Source of the DNA: Mycobacteriaceae bacterium
GTDB lineage: Bacteria; Actinomycetota; Actinomycetes; Mycobacteriales; Mycobacteriaceae
Assembly: GCA_029977845.1 (NCBI GenBank)
Contig: JAPOKC010000010.1
Location: forward strand, 1-64,000
Length of the DNA stretch: 64,000 nucleotides
Direction: 5' to 3'
Position numbers and translations under genes: made by a program. Under the pieces are notes generated by a model, which was not told the DNA's origin, made no database searches, and worked only from the letters and a program-made list of their open reading frames with translations. This document shows positions 1-10,766 of the stretch, piece after piece; the stretch's first letter is position 1, and every line of letters starts with the position of its first letter.

Positions 1-1946
1 TCCAGCCCCTTGGCCACTTCCCAGCTGTCCGGCATGCCGTCGGCATCGGTATCGGTCGGGGCCGCCGGCGCGGCCCCGGAGTAAGCCGGCAACAACGCAT
101 CCCCGGCCGGGTTGGTGTTCCGCGGCGCGGTAGCGATGGTGTTGGTCGCCACCGATTGGAGTAGTCGGGTGTCCATCGGATCCCGCGGCCACGCGCCGGC
201 GATGTTCAGCAGCGTGGCCTGCAGCAGATCGGTGGGGGTGTAGGTGATCGCCGGGAACGGAAACCGCGTCGGCATCTTCTGCGCCACCTGGGCTCCGGTA
301 TTCGACCCGGCCGCGGTGAAGTCGTTGCAGCAGTAAAACAGCTGATAGTCCGACAGGCTCGGATAGAGGTTCATCTTGTTGCCGCTGACGTAAAGCTGGT
401 TGGTCGGGTTGCGCATGATCTGGTCGTCGAACATTGCGTACGGGAAGCCGGACCGGACGTGGAAGAGATTGTTGACCGCGTTGATCTTCCAGTAGATCGG
501 GTAGGGGTCGCCGGCGCCGTTGGTGACGACACCGGTACTCGGCGCCAGCGCGACGAAGAAGTTCGGATCCCAATACAGATTGTTCGACAACTCGAGGTTC
601 ATCGTCGAGTTGGCCGCGGCAAGGGATTCGCGACTGCCCTCGGGTAGCCGCCCTTCGATGCGGTCGAAGATGTTGTGGTGCAGCGAGATGTTGTTCAGCC
701 CGAACCCGTAGGCGGGGTTGGAGTAGTTCATCAGGATGCCGCCGTAGAACGAATGCCCGCCCAGGGTCTCGGCCAGCAGTGTGTTCTGCACCGTGATGTC
801 GTGGGAGTAGGAGAACTCGATGGCTTCGTCGGTGGCGTTGCCGATCGAGACATGGTCGACGATTCCGTTGCGGGTGTAGCGGATTCGCAATCCATCGTCA
901 CTGGGACCGTCCTGCCCTGGACGCAGACGCACGAACTGCAGGATCCAGTTTTCGGCGAAGTCGACCGGGGCCTGAACGGCCTGGTCCTGATACGGGCTCT
1001 CGTCGGTCACCAGACCACGGATGGTGATACCACCCGGCGAGGTTTGGCCGGCGATGGTGACATCACCATTGGTCAGGTGGATCTGGGTGTTGATCACTCC
1101 ACTGACCTTGAACAGGATGTAGCGGGCGCCGGGCTGATCGATGGCCCACTGCAGCGACCCGGGACCGTTGGCGTTGAGGTTCGTGACATAGATGACGCTT
1201 CCGCCGCGTCCGCCGGTGGCGTACGCGCCGAATCCTTCGGCACCGGGGAACGCGGCCAGACCGGTGGGTGTCCCTGACCCGCCCGGATCGGTTCCCCCCG
1301 ATGAGGTGGAGAACGGGGCGACCGTGACATTGACGGTCCGTACGGTGGTGTGGCCGGCGCTTCCGAGCAGCCCGAAGGTCAGTAGGTTCAGCAATCCGCC
1401 TAGTCCGTGCAGATGGAATCCGCTGCCGGCGTCACTGGCCGCGACACTGAACGAATCGGTGGCGCCGGTGGCCGCAACCGTCGGATCCGGGGTGTAGCTG
1501 TACCCGCCGTCGTCAGCCACGACGACGGTGCCGTGCGCGGGTAGGGCGGTGACGGTATAGCTCAGGACATCGCTGTCGTCGTCCGATGCGTTCAACCGTC
1601 CGGTCACCACACCATCAGAAGCCTGTGCTGTCTGCATCGGGCTCAGCGTCGGCGTCTGGTTGTTCAGCAGGGCCGCCCAACCGGTGCTGGCCGCGGCGGC
1701 GGTCCGGTTCGTGGCGCGGGCAACTGCCCGGGGCTGTCGTGATGCGGCCCGAACGGCACGGCGGGTGGAGAGACCGGCCGGCGCAACAGTGCGGTGCGCA
1801 CCCGCCCGCGGGGAGGCCGCATTCACCGCATCTGACGCTCCGGTGTCCGCGGCGGCCATACCCGTTCCGCCCACCAGCACAGCCGCGCCGAGGCCCACGG
1901 CCGCGGCGAGCGGCCCCAGACGCCCCACCAGTGGACCGGCGGCCAT
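1..1946 (-). CDS. Secreted pectate lyase-like protein with N-terminal signal peptide and cadherin/VCBS-like domain; 3' end truncated by window start
   Basis: Reverse strand reads open from ATG at 1944-1946 to position 1 in the segments I translated: MAAGPLVGRLGPLAAAVGLGAAVLVGGTGMAAADTG..., then NQTPTLSPMQTAQASDG...DSFSVAASDAGSGFHLHGLGGLL, then AFPGAEGFGAYATGGRGGSVIYVTNLNANGPGSLQWAI..., ending PTDTDADGMPDSWEVAKGL at the edge. Not in the ORF track because the stop is outside the window. Confidence 0.85.
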   Translation of the reverse strand, partial: MAAGPLVGRLGPLAAAVGLGAAVLVGGTGMAAADTGASDAVNAASPRAGAHRTVAPAGLSTRRAVRAASRQPRAVARATNRTAAAASTGWAALLNNQTPTLSPMQTAQASDGVVTGRLNASDDDSDVLSYTVTALPAHGTVVVADDGGYSYTPDPTVAATGATDSFSVAASDAGSGFHLHGLGGLLNLLTFGLLGSAGHTTVRTVNVTVAPFSTSSGGTDPGGSGTPTGLAAFPGAEGFGAYATGGRGGSVIYVTNLNANGPGSLQWAIDQPGARYILFKVSGVINTQIHLTNGDVTIAGQTSPGGITIRGLVTDESPYQDQAVQAPVDFAENWILQFVRLRPGQDGPSDDGLRIRYTRNGIVDHVSIGNATDEAIEFSYSHDITVQNTLLAETLGGHSFYGGILMNYSNPAYGFGLNNISLHHNIFDRIEGRLPEGSRESLAAANSTMNLELSNNLYWDPNFFVALAPSTGVVTNGAGDPYPIYWKINAVNNLFHVRSGFPYAMFDDQIMRNPTNQLYVSGNKMNLYPSLSDYQLFYCCNDFTAAGSNTGAQVAQKMPTRFPFPAITYTPTDLLQATLLNIAGAWPRDPMDTRLLQSVATNTIATAPRNTNPAGDALLPAYSGAAPAAPTDTDADGMPDSWEVAKGL

Positions 1947-2133
1947 AGTGCCTCCCGCACAGATTCGACCGTTTGATTCGATCACGGCCGCCCCGGAGCC
2001 AGCAATAGCCAATGGCCTCATTCGCAAAGGACCTTCGGCACAGCGGAACAAGGAAAAACCTGTGATTCGCCGCTGCTAGCTATTACCGTCACTCCAAACG
2101 GCGAACTTCTTCTACCGAACGGGGATCGGAAAC

Positions 2134-3675
2134 ATGACGACGATCAAACAGGTTTGCTTGGGTGTCGCGGTCGCCGGTGCGGTCGCCGGCGGCGGCTCCG
2201 CGATCGCCACCGCGGTGGCATACGCCGACACCACCGACTCGGCCGCTGCGACAGGATCGGCGGTCAATGCCGGTCCGGTTTCGCACGCACGGGCCCGGAC
2301 CAAGGCCGCGAAACCCGCTGCCGCCGCGCCACAACGCAACCGGAAGGCGAGCCCCGCTTCGACCGCAGCCACAAAGCGCCCAACGCTGCGCGGCCGCGCC
2401 GCGGTTGCCGCCATCACCGCCTCGGTGACGGCCGATCCGCCGGTGCACGTGCTGCTGATCGGCACCGACGGCACCAACCTCAGCAAGGTCCTCGCTGATC
2501 CGGCCAACACCGGGTTCACCAACCTGATGGCCCAGAGCGTCACCGGCGCAGCGACCATCGTCGGGCACACCACCATCTCCGGCCCGTCGTGGTCGACGAT
2601 CATGACCGGCGCGTGGGACAGCAAGACCGGAGTGATCAACAACATCTTCAACCCGGCGCCGTATGAGAGCTGGCCCACCGCCTTCAATCTGCTGGAGTAC
2701 ACCAAGCCCGATATCGACACGGCCTACATCGGGGACTGGGCCTACATCAATGAGATGGCCGACGCAGGCGGCTATCCGGTCGACCAGAACTTCTACTACG
2801 GATTCACCACCAGTTGGGCCGACACCGACACCGAGGTGGTCAACAAGACCATCGACCTGATCAACGGCGCGGCGACCGACACCTCGTCGTTCATGTTCTC
2901 CTACCAGGTGCAGGTCGACGAGGCCGGTCACACCTACGGCGGCGGCTCACCGGAGTACGCCCAGGCGGTCACCAATGTCAGCAACAACATCCAGCAGATC
3001 ATGGATGCGGTGACGGCGCGTGAACTTGCGACCGGTGAGGACTGGACGGTGATCGTCACCACCGACCACGGCCATCAGCAATCGCTCGGCTTCGGCCACG
3101 GCTTCCAATCCCCCGATGAGACATCCACATTCGTGATCTTCGACCTGGCGGGAGACAGCGCCAACGACGGCAAGCAGAACCTGAACTATTCGACCACCGA
3201 CATCACGCCGACGATCGTGAGTCTCTTCGGGGTACCGCAGCGCTCCGACTTCGACGGTGTGCCGATGAACACCAGTGCGGGCGTTCTGAACAGCATCGTG
3301 ACCCCGGTCAATCTCACGCAGGCACTGAACGACGCGGTGGGCATGTACGGCTATCCGAACATCGGCACCGATATCGCCCTCGGCGTCCGGACCATCTTCG
3401 CCTCCGTTCCCTATTTCATTGACGGGGCGGTCAACGCGGTCACCGCACAACTGCAGTCGATCGTGAACCAGGACATCTTCCTCATCAGCGCGTTGGCCGG
3501 GTTCACCGAACTCGCCGTCCAGTTCGTCGGTGACGGTCTGGTCGCGGTGACCCAGGCACTGGCCCGGGTGGTCGCAAACCTGACCGGTGCGGGCGTCATC
3601 GCTCCGACCGATCCTCCGCTGCCGACGCCGCCGGCCGGCGCGCTTCCTCTGCTGCCGGTCGCCGCGCTGGTCTGA
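2134..3675 (+). CDS. Secreted alkaline phosphatase / nucleotide pyrophosphatase family protein
   Basis: 513 aa; signal peptide-like N-terminus, Ala/Lys/Pro-rich linker, then VHVLLIGTDGTNLSKVL...GPSWSTIMTGAWDSKTG...VIVTTDHGHQQSLGFGHG typical of type I phosphodiesterases. Confidence 0.85.
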   Translation: MTTIKQVCLGVAVAGAVAGGGSAIATAVAYADTTDSAAATGSAVNAGPVSHARARTKAAKPAAAAPQRNRKASPASTAATKRPTLRGRAAVAAITASVTADPPVHVLLIGTDGTNLSKVLADPANTGFTNLMAQSVTGAATIVGHTTISGPSWSTIMTGAWDSKTGVINNIFNPAPYESWPTAFNLLEYTKPDIDTAYIGDWAYINEMADAGGYPVDQNFYYGFTTSWADTDTEVVNKTIDLINGAATDTSSFMFSYQVQVDEAGHTYGGGSPEYAQAVTNVSNNIQQIMDAVTARELATGEDWTVIVTTDHGHQQSLGFGHGFQSPDETSTFVIFDLAGDSANDGKQNLNYSTTDITPTIVSLFGVPQRSDFDGVPMNTSAGVLNSIVTPVNLTQALNDAVGMYGYPNIGTDIALGVRTIFASVPYFIDGAVNAVTAQLQSIVNQDIFLISALAGFTELAVQFVGDGLVAVTQALARVVANLTGAGVIAPTDPPLPTPPAGALPLLPVAALV

Positions 3676-3736
3676 CCGGGCGCGGTTATTTGCCAACCGG
3701 CTGACGACGGCCGGTTGTCCCCCTAGCCTCACCTCT

Positions 3737-5896
3737 ATGGATAACGCCACTGGAATCGGTCGTGTCGGAGCGTTAGCGGTAGCCCTGGGTATCGGAATGG
3801 CGGTGGTGAGTTCGCCTGGCCTGGCGCACGCGGATTCCACCGATGGGGGCTCACCGGCCACCGCTGCGCGATCCGGCGCGGGTGGCGCCGCCCAGAGTGC
3901 CCCGCCCCGCGCTCGTCGGCAGCCACAGGCCAGCCCCCGGCAGGCAGCCTCGGTCATCGGTAAGTCCTCGGCGCCGGCGACCGCCGGCCACACGGCCCGT
4001 CTACCGCGGGGCCTGATCGCAGACACCGCGGCTCCCTCGCTCGCAGTAGCGGTCGGTCCAGGCGCGTCAGCACTCGCCTCGACAGCAACCGCACCGGCGG
4101 CGGTTGCGTCCGCGACGACCCAGGACCCGGTGGTCGCGATCACGCACGCCGTCACCGCGACGGTGGCGCAATTCCTGGACTCCGTACTGAGCCCGCTGGC
4201 CAACGGTGGCCCGCTCAGCCCGACCGGATCACCGTTGCTGTGGACCGCGCTGGCCTGGGCCCGACGGGAGCTCGGCGAACCCGGTCCCGGCACGCCTACC
4301 GCCGCGGTCACCACGACCAGCCTGACGATGAGTGGGAACCTCCTGATCAACGGCGGCGCCGAGTCCGGCGATCCGTCGTTGTCGGGCAACGCCTCGGTAA
4401 GCATTCCGGGCTGGACGGTGACCGGTACGCCGACGGTGATCCGGTACGGAACCCCGCGCAACATGTGGCCGGTCGGCCTTAGCTCGCCGACGCCGAACCT
4501 GCCCGCGTTCATGGGCTTTCCGACCACCAGCAGCGGGGCGGGTGACACCCAGTTCTTCGGCGGCGGAAACGTCGCGACGTCAACGCTGACCCAGACCGTC
4601 GCCCTCACCAGACCATCGGCCGCCGGCGAGACCTATGACCTCAGCGCCCAACTCGGCGGCTGGCTGATCAACCCCGGCGCGGCCTCGGTCACGGTGAACT
4701 TCCTCGACTCCAACAGGCTCTACCTGGGTACCGCCTCGATCGGGCCGGTCAACCTGTTCGACCGGTTCTTCCAGACCACATTGCTGGATCGCAGCGTCAC
4801 CGGGACCCTACCCACCGGCACCCAGTACGCGCAGGTAACGGTGAACCTCAGGGCGTGGACCCCGATCCTGCCTGGCCTCAACGCCGACTACAACTCGGCC
4901 TTCGCCGACAACATCTCGTTCACCGTCAGCGATCCGACCCAGACAGCGGGCACACTGGCGCCGCCGGTCTCGACTGTCGGCTCACTGGACCACGTCTACA
5001 TGGTCTACATGGAGAACAAGGGCTACAACGACATCGTCGGCAGCCCGAATGCGCCCTTCCTGAACAGCTTGATCAACAACTTCGGTTTCGCCGACAACTA
5101 CTATGCGCTGACTCACGGCAGCCTGCCGAACTACTACCCGATCGTCGGCGGCAACGACGACGGAAAGACCTACAACTGCGCCACGACGTGCATCGACGCC
5201 TCGACCACGCTGGTCTCCAACATCGACGACGCCGGATTGACCTGGCGCTCCTACGCCCAGGGCCTGGTCGCCGGTGCGGATCCACTGGTGAGCAGCGGCG
5301 ACTACGCCTTCGACGAGACGGCCTTCCCGGCGTTCAGCTACGTCGCCGACAACCCGGACCCGAACTACGCCGCGGACCACATCCTGCCGTTGGAGCAGAT
5401 GGCCATCGACCTCCAGTCCGCTTCGACCGCACCGAACTTCGCCTGGTTCGCCGCTGACGAGGACTCCAACGGGGAGGGCCCGGTCACCTTCCCGGTCGGC
5501 ATGCTGAAGTTCGCCCTCAGCCAGATCGGCCCCCACCACCAGTACAACGTGCCGGCCCTGGATCAGTACCTCTCGGAGACGGTGCCGGTGATCACCGGTT
5601 CGGCGGTCTGGCAGGACCCGGCCGAGAAGTCAGTGCTGGTGGTCACCTTCGACGAGGACAACAACAACACGTCGCTGGGCTTCGGCAACGAGGGCAACCA
5701 CGTCGTCACCGTCGTCATCCCGTCGCCGGGCGCCATCGCCGGCGGCATGCTGTCGGGCCACTTCGTCGACAGCACGCATTACGACCACTACAGCCTGCTG
5801 CGGATGATCGAGGACTCCCTCGGCCTGCCCACGCTGACCAACAACGACAAGTACGCCGTCCCGATGAACGGCTTCTGGGGCAGCACCCTGGTGTAG
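3737..5896 (+). CDS. Secreted phosphoesterase family protein (acid phosphatase / phospholipase C-like) with N-terminal beta-rich domain
   Basis: Start placed at ATG 3737 (MDNATGIGRVGALAVALGIGMAVVSSPGLAHA signal peptide), inside the longer ORF. C-terminal half LDHVYMVYMENKGYNDIVGSPNAPFLNSLINNFGFADNYYALTHGSLPNYYPIVGG is phosphoesterase-like; internal NLLINGGAESGDPSLSG...IPGWTVTG resembles DUF642/galactose-binding-like modules. Confidence 0.85.
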   Translation: MDNATGIGRVGALAVALGIGMAVVSSPGLAHADSTDGGSPATAARSGAGGAAQSAPPRARRQPQASPRQAASVIGKSSAPATAGHTARLPRGLIADTAAPSLAVAVGPGASALASTATAPAAVASATTQDPVVAITHAVTATVAQFLDSVLSPLANGGPLSPTGSPLLWTALAWARRELGEPGPGTPTAAVTTTSLTMSGNLLINGGAESGDPSLSGNASVSIPGWTVTGTPTVIRYGTPRNMWPVGLSSPTPNLPAFMGFPTTSSGAGDTQFFGGGNVATSTLTQTVALTRPSAAGETYDLSAQLGGWLINPGAASVTVNFLDSNRLYLGTASIGPVNLFDRFFQTTLLDRSVTGTLPTGTQYAQVTVNLRAWTPILPGLNADYNSAFADNISFTVSDPTQTAGTLAPPVSTVGSLDHVYMVYMENKGYNDIVGSPNAPFLNSLINNFGFADNYYALTHGSLPNYYPIVGGNDDGKTYNCATTCIDASTTLVSNIDDAGLTWRSYAQGLVAGADPLVSSGDYAFDETAFPAFSYVADNPDPNYAADHILPLEQMAIDLQSASTAPNFAWFAADEDSNGEGPVTFPVGMLKFALSQIGPHHQYNVPALDQYLSETVPVITGSAVWQDPAEKSVLVVTFDEDNNNTSLGFGNEGNHVVTVVIPSPGAIAGGMLSGHFVDSTHYDHYSLLRMIEDSLGLPTLTNNDKYAVPMNGFWGSTLV

Positions 5897-5906
5897 AACT
5901 GAGCGC

Positions 5907-6776
5907 GTGGGCACCTACGCGGTCACCGGTTCCGCATCGGGGATGGGCAGTGCCGTCGTCGAACGGCTGCGCACCCTCGGGAACACCGTCATCCGCGTCG
6001 ACATCAAGGACGCCGACGTCGCCGCCGACCTGTCCACGCCGGAGGGCCGGCGGTCCGCCGCGAGCGAGGTCCTGACCGCCTGCGGCGGACGACTCGACGG
6101 TGCAGTGCTCGCCGCAGGCCTCGGCCCGACGCCCGGAGCACAGCGACTCATCACCGAGGTCAACTACTTCGGGGTGGTGGAACTGCTGCAGGCGTGGCGG
6201 TCGGCACTGGCCGCCGCCGGATCGGCGAAAGTCGTGGTGTTCTCGAGCAACTCGACCACCACCATCCCGGCGGTCCCACGCCGCGCGGTGCGCGCACTGC
6301 TGGCCGGCGATGCCGACAAGGCGCTGCGGTCCTATCGGATCTTCGGTCGCAATGCCCCGCCGATGGCCTACGGCGCGTCCAAGATCGCGGTCAGCCACTG
6401 GGTGCGACGCAATGCGGTGACCCGCGAGTGGGCCGGTGCCGGAATCCGGCTCAACGCCATCGCGCCGGGCGCGATCATGACGCCCATGCTCGAACGCCAG
6501 CTGGCCACGCCTGCCGAGGCGAAGAACATCCACCAGTTTCCCGTGCCGATCGGCGGGTTCGGGGATCCGGGTGCGCTGGCCGACTGGGTGGTGTTCATGC
6601 TGTCCGACTCGGCGGACTTCCTCTGTGGCAGTATCGTTTTCGTCGACGGTGGATCCGACGCCTACTTCCGGCCGGATGACTGGCCGCGGCCCCTCCCAGT
6701 CTGGCGGGTGCCGTCCTACCTGAAGCGCACCCGGCAATTCAGGCCTTTCAACACCAACCCCGAAGGGAACCGATGA
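5907..6776 (+). CDS. SDR family oxidoreductase
   Basis: GTG start; GSASGMGSAVVERL nucleotide-binding motif, YGASKIAVSHWV (YxxxK), IAPGAIMTPML. Confidence 0.9.
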   Translation: MGTYAVTGSASGMGSAVVERLRTLGNTVIRVDIKDADVAADLSTPEGRRSAASEVLTACGGRLDGAVLAAGLGPTPGAQRLITEVNYFGVVELLQAWRSALAAAGSAKVVVFSSNSTTTIPAVPRRAVRALLAGDADKALRSYRIFGRNAPPMAYGASKIAVSHWVRRNAVTREWAGAGIRLNAIAPGAIMTPMLERQLATPAEAKNIHQFPVPIGGFGDPGALADWVVFMLSDSADFLCGSIVFVDGGSDAYFRPDDWPRPLPVWRVPSYLKRTRQFRPFNTNPEGNR

Positions 6777-7240
6777 TGAACCGTCGCACAGCTGTACTGG
6801 CAGCACTGACGATCGCTGCGGCGTCGCTCGCGGGATGCTCCGGCAAGAGCGAGACACCCCAGTCTCAGGAGTCGAAGTCTCAGGGGCCGCAGACCACCAC
6901 GATCCAGATCTCCTATGACGATCTGTTGACCCAGAAGCAGATCAGCCGCAGTGTGAAACTGCCCGTCGGCGACTTCCTCCAGGTCAGTCTGGGCTCCAAC
7001 GCCTCCACCGGCTACGAGTGGGAGGACAAGATGCTGATCTCGGACCCGAAGGTGATCGTGCAGACCGGCCACGAGAACATCGCGCCGGCCACCGGCCAGC
7101 CAGGGGCACCCGGTAGCGAGGTGTGGATGCTGCAGACCACCCAGCGTGGCCAGACCACGGTCTCCACCACCTATGGCAGGCCCTGGCCGGGCGGGGAGAA
7201 GGACACCTGGGTGTTCACCGTCAACGTCGAGGTCGACTGA
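6773..7240 (+). CDS. Lipoprotein with chagasin-like (inhibitor family I42) domain
   Basis: Lipobox SLAGCSG; GSNASTGYEWE...GAPGSEVWMLQTTQRGQTTVSTTYGRPW matches I42 loop signatures; 4-bp overlap with the upstream SDR. Confidence 0.75.
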   Translation: MMNRRTAVLAALTIAAASLAGCSGKSETPQSQESKSQGPQTTTIQISYDDLLTQKQISRSVKLPVGDFLQVSLGSNASTGYEWEDKMLISDPKVIVQTGHENIAPATGQPGAPGSEVWMLQTTQRGQTTVSTTYGRPWPGGEKDTWVFTVNVEVD

Positions 7241-7292
7241 CACCCGCGAGTCACTCGCGTCACTTGTGTCACTGAGTGCGTACCCTGGTCCT

Positions 7293-7811
7293 ATGTCCCG
7301 TCCGCTGAGGGCCGCAGTCGCGGCCGTGTGGCTGGTGGCCGCCGGCGCGGCGGCCTCCGGATGCACGTCCACCGTCGACGGGGTGGCCAGTTGCCCCGGT
7401 TGCGGACCGGGGACCGAACCGGAGTTCCCGATCTCCCCGACGATGCCGACCCAGATGCCGCCGTCCGGCGAGGGGGTCCTGGAACCCACCGAGACCGGCT
7501 TTGTCTACATCGAGACCAAGTCCGGCAAGACGCGGTGCCAGATCTCGACGGACTCGGTCGGCTGTGAATCCGACTTCACCGACCCGCCGACCGTCGAGGG
7601 CCAGCCCGCCACCGGGGTGGAGGTCTCCGCGAGTGGTGAACACACCTGGCACGCCGGAAACCTGGGCGCGATACCGACCACCACCATCGACTACGCCACC
7701 TACTACGCACTCGACTGGACCATCGAAGCCGATTCCGCCGGCACCAGGTTCACCAACGACGGCACGGGTCATGGCATGTCCATCAGCACCGAAGGCGTCG
7801 AGTTCTTCTGA
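7293..7811 (+). CDS. Putative lipoprotein of unknown function
   Basis: ATG at 7293: MSRPLRAAVAAVWLVAAGAAASGCTSTVDG (lipobox ASGC). Confidence 0.7.
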   Translation: MSRPLRAAVAAVWLVAAGAAASGCTSTVDGVASCPGCGPGTEPEFPISPTMPTQMPPSGEGVLEPTETGFVYIETKSGKTRCQISTDSVGCESDFTDPPTVEGQPATGVEVSASGEHTWHAGNLGAIPTTTIDYATYYALDWTIEADSAGTRFTNDGTGHGMSISTEGVEFF

Positions 7812-7832
7812 GGAACGCCTAGGCTGAGATCC

Positions 7833-8768
7833 ATGGATTTCCGGGTCTTCGTCGAACCTCAGCAGGGTGCCACCTACAACGATCAGCTCTCCGTAGCCAA
7901 AGCCGCTGAAGCGCTTGGTTTTTCAGCGTTCTTCCGGTCAGATCACTACCTGGCGATGAACGTCGAGGGTCTGCCCGGGCCCACCGATTCCTGGATCACC
8001 CTGGCCGGCCTGGCCCGGGAGACCTCGACGATCCGGCTCGGCACCCTGGTGACGTCGGCGACCTTCCGCCATCCCGGACCGCTGGCGATATCGGTGGCCG
8101 AAGTCGACGCGATGAGCGACGGACGCGTCGAGTTCGGTATCGGAGCCGGGTGGTTCGAAGACGAACACCGGGCTTACGCCATCCCCTTCCCGAGCCTCGG
8201 TGAACGTTTCACCCGATTCGAGGAGCAACTGGAGATCATCACCGGACTGTGGACCGCGCCGGGAACCTTCGATTACACGGGCGCCTACTACACCGTCTCT
8301 GATTCGCCGGCCCTGCCCAAGCCGGTGCAGCGTCCCCATCCGCCGATCATCATCGGCGGCGGTGGCGCCAAGCGCACTCCGGCTCTGGCGGCCCGCTTCG
8401 CCGCGGAGTTCAACGTCGCGTTCGTCGGCCTGGATTTCCTGACCACCCAGTTCGCAAGGGTGCGGGCCGCCGCCGAACGGATCGGCCGCCCAGCCGACGA
8501 CATCACCTACTCGGCGGCATTCGTGGTGTGCGCCGGGCGCAATGAGGCCGAGATCGCCAGCCGGGCCGGGGCGATCAGGCGCGAGGTCGACGAACTGCGG
8601 CAGAACACGCCCCTGGTCGGCACACCGTCGGAGATCGTCGATCGTCTGGCGCCGTTCGCCGAGGCCGGCGTCCAGCGGGTTTACCTACAGGTTCTCGACC
8701 TCGCCGACCTCGGCCATCTGGAAGTGTTCGCAGCCGAGGTCATGCCTCAGTTCCAGCGATCCCACTAG
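7833..8768 (+). CDS. LLM class F420-dependent oxidoreductase
   Basis: 311 aa; MDFRVFVEPQQGATYNDQLSVAKAAEALGFSAFFRSDHYL...GIGAGWFEDEH...PIIIGGGG. Confidence 0.9.
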   Translation: MDFRVFVEPQQGATYNDQLSVAKAAEALGFSAFFRSDHYLAMNVEGLPGPTDSWITLAGLARETSTIRLGTLVTSATFRHPGPLAISVAEVDAMSDGRVEFGIGAGWFEDEHRAYAIPFPSLGERFTRFEEQLEIITGLWTAPGTFDYTGAYYTVSDSPALPKPVQRPHPPIIIGGGGAKRTPALAARFAAEFNVAFVGLDFLTTQFARVRAAAERIGRPADDITYSAAFVVCAGRNEAEIASRAGAIRREVDELRQNTPLVGTPSEIVDRLAPFAEAGVQRVYLQVLDLADLGHLEVFAAEVMPQFQRSH

Positions 8769-8779
8769 GATCGCAACGC

Positions 8780-9376
8780 GTGGCGAACGAACCGAAGGAT
8801 TACTCCGAAAGCGACCCCACGCAGTACGCCAACTACGGCGGCAGCGGTGAGGCGTACAGCGAGTACACCGGTCCGAGCTACGCCGAGCCCGCGGGCTACG
8901 GCCAGGCTCCGGCGCCGATCCCGCCGAAGCGGCCGTGGAACCAGAATCCCCTCGCGCTGGTGGCGCTCGGCGTGCTGAGCGCCGTGATCCTGGCCCTGCT
9001 GGTCTACGCGGTGGTCAAATTCACCAACTCCGGCACCTCGAGTCCGTCGGGCACCAGCACGGCGACCTCGACCACTGCGGCCACCCCGACCGAATCCGGC
9101 ACGAGCGGATCCGTGGCACCGGCGCCGGCTCCGACCACCGAGACGATCACCGAGTCGCCCACGCATACCGAGACCGTCACCACCACCGTTACTCCCCCGA
9201 CGACGACCACGACCACCACCGCGGCTCCGGTCACCACGACCACCCAGGCGCCGTCGACCACCACAACGATCAGCACCTCGGTCACCACCATCACAGAGAC
9301 CACCACCAAACCGTTCTGGCCGACGCTGCCGACGCTCAAGCCGCCGACACTGCTCCAGCCGCCGAGCCAGGGATGA
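8780..9376 (+). CDS. Single-pass membrane protein with long Thr-rich C-terminal tail
   Basis: GTG start; Tyr/Gly/Pro-rich N-terminus, one TM (NPLALVALGVLSAVILALLVYAVVKF), then Thr/Ser/Pro-rich tail. Confidence 0.75.
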   Translation: MANEPKDYSESDPTQYANYGGSGEAYSEYTGPSYAEPAGYGQAPAPIPPKRPWNQNPLALVALGVLSAVILALLVYAVVKFTNSGTSSPSGTSTATSTTAATPTESGTSGSVAPAPAPTTETITESPTHTETVTTTVTPPTTTTTTTAAPVTTTTQAPSTTTTISTSVTTITETTTKPFWPTLPTLKPPTLLQPPSQG

Positions 9377-9383
9377 GCCCGAA

Positions 9384-10718
<1,335 letters not shown>

Positions 10719-10766
10719 GGCAGCCTATCTAGAGTCGCTGCGGCACCTGATGCCACTATCGACACC

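Noticed and set aside
2070-2105. Inverted repeat TTCGCCG...CGGCGAA between pectate lyase-like and phosphatase genes
   Set aside because: 7-bp arms about 28 bp apart in GC-rich DNA; likely chance without comparative support.
2089-2931. 280-aa minus-strand ORF
   Set aside because: Antisense shadow of the alkaline phosphatase-like gene; no recognisable domain.
2947-4608. 553-aa minus-strand ORF in the track
   Set aside because: Antisense to two well-supported plus-strand phosphoesterases; low-complexity Arg/Gly/Ala composition typical of high-GC shadow ORFs.
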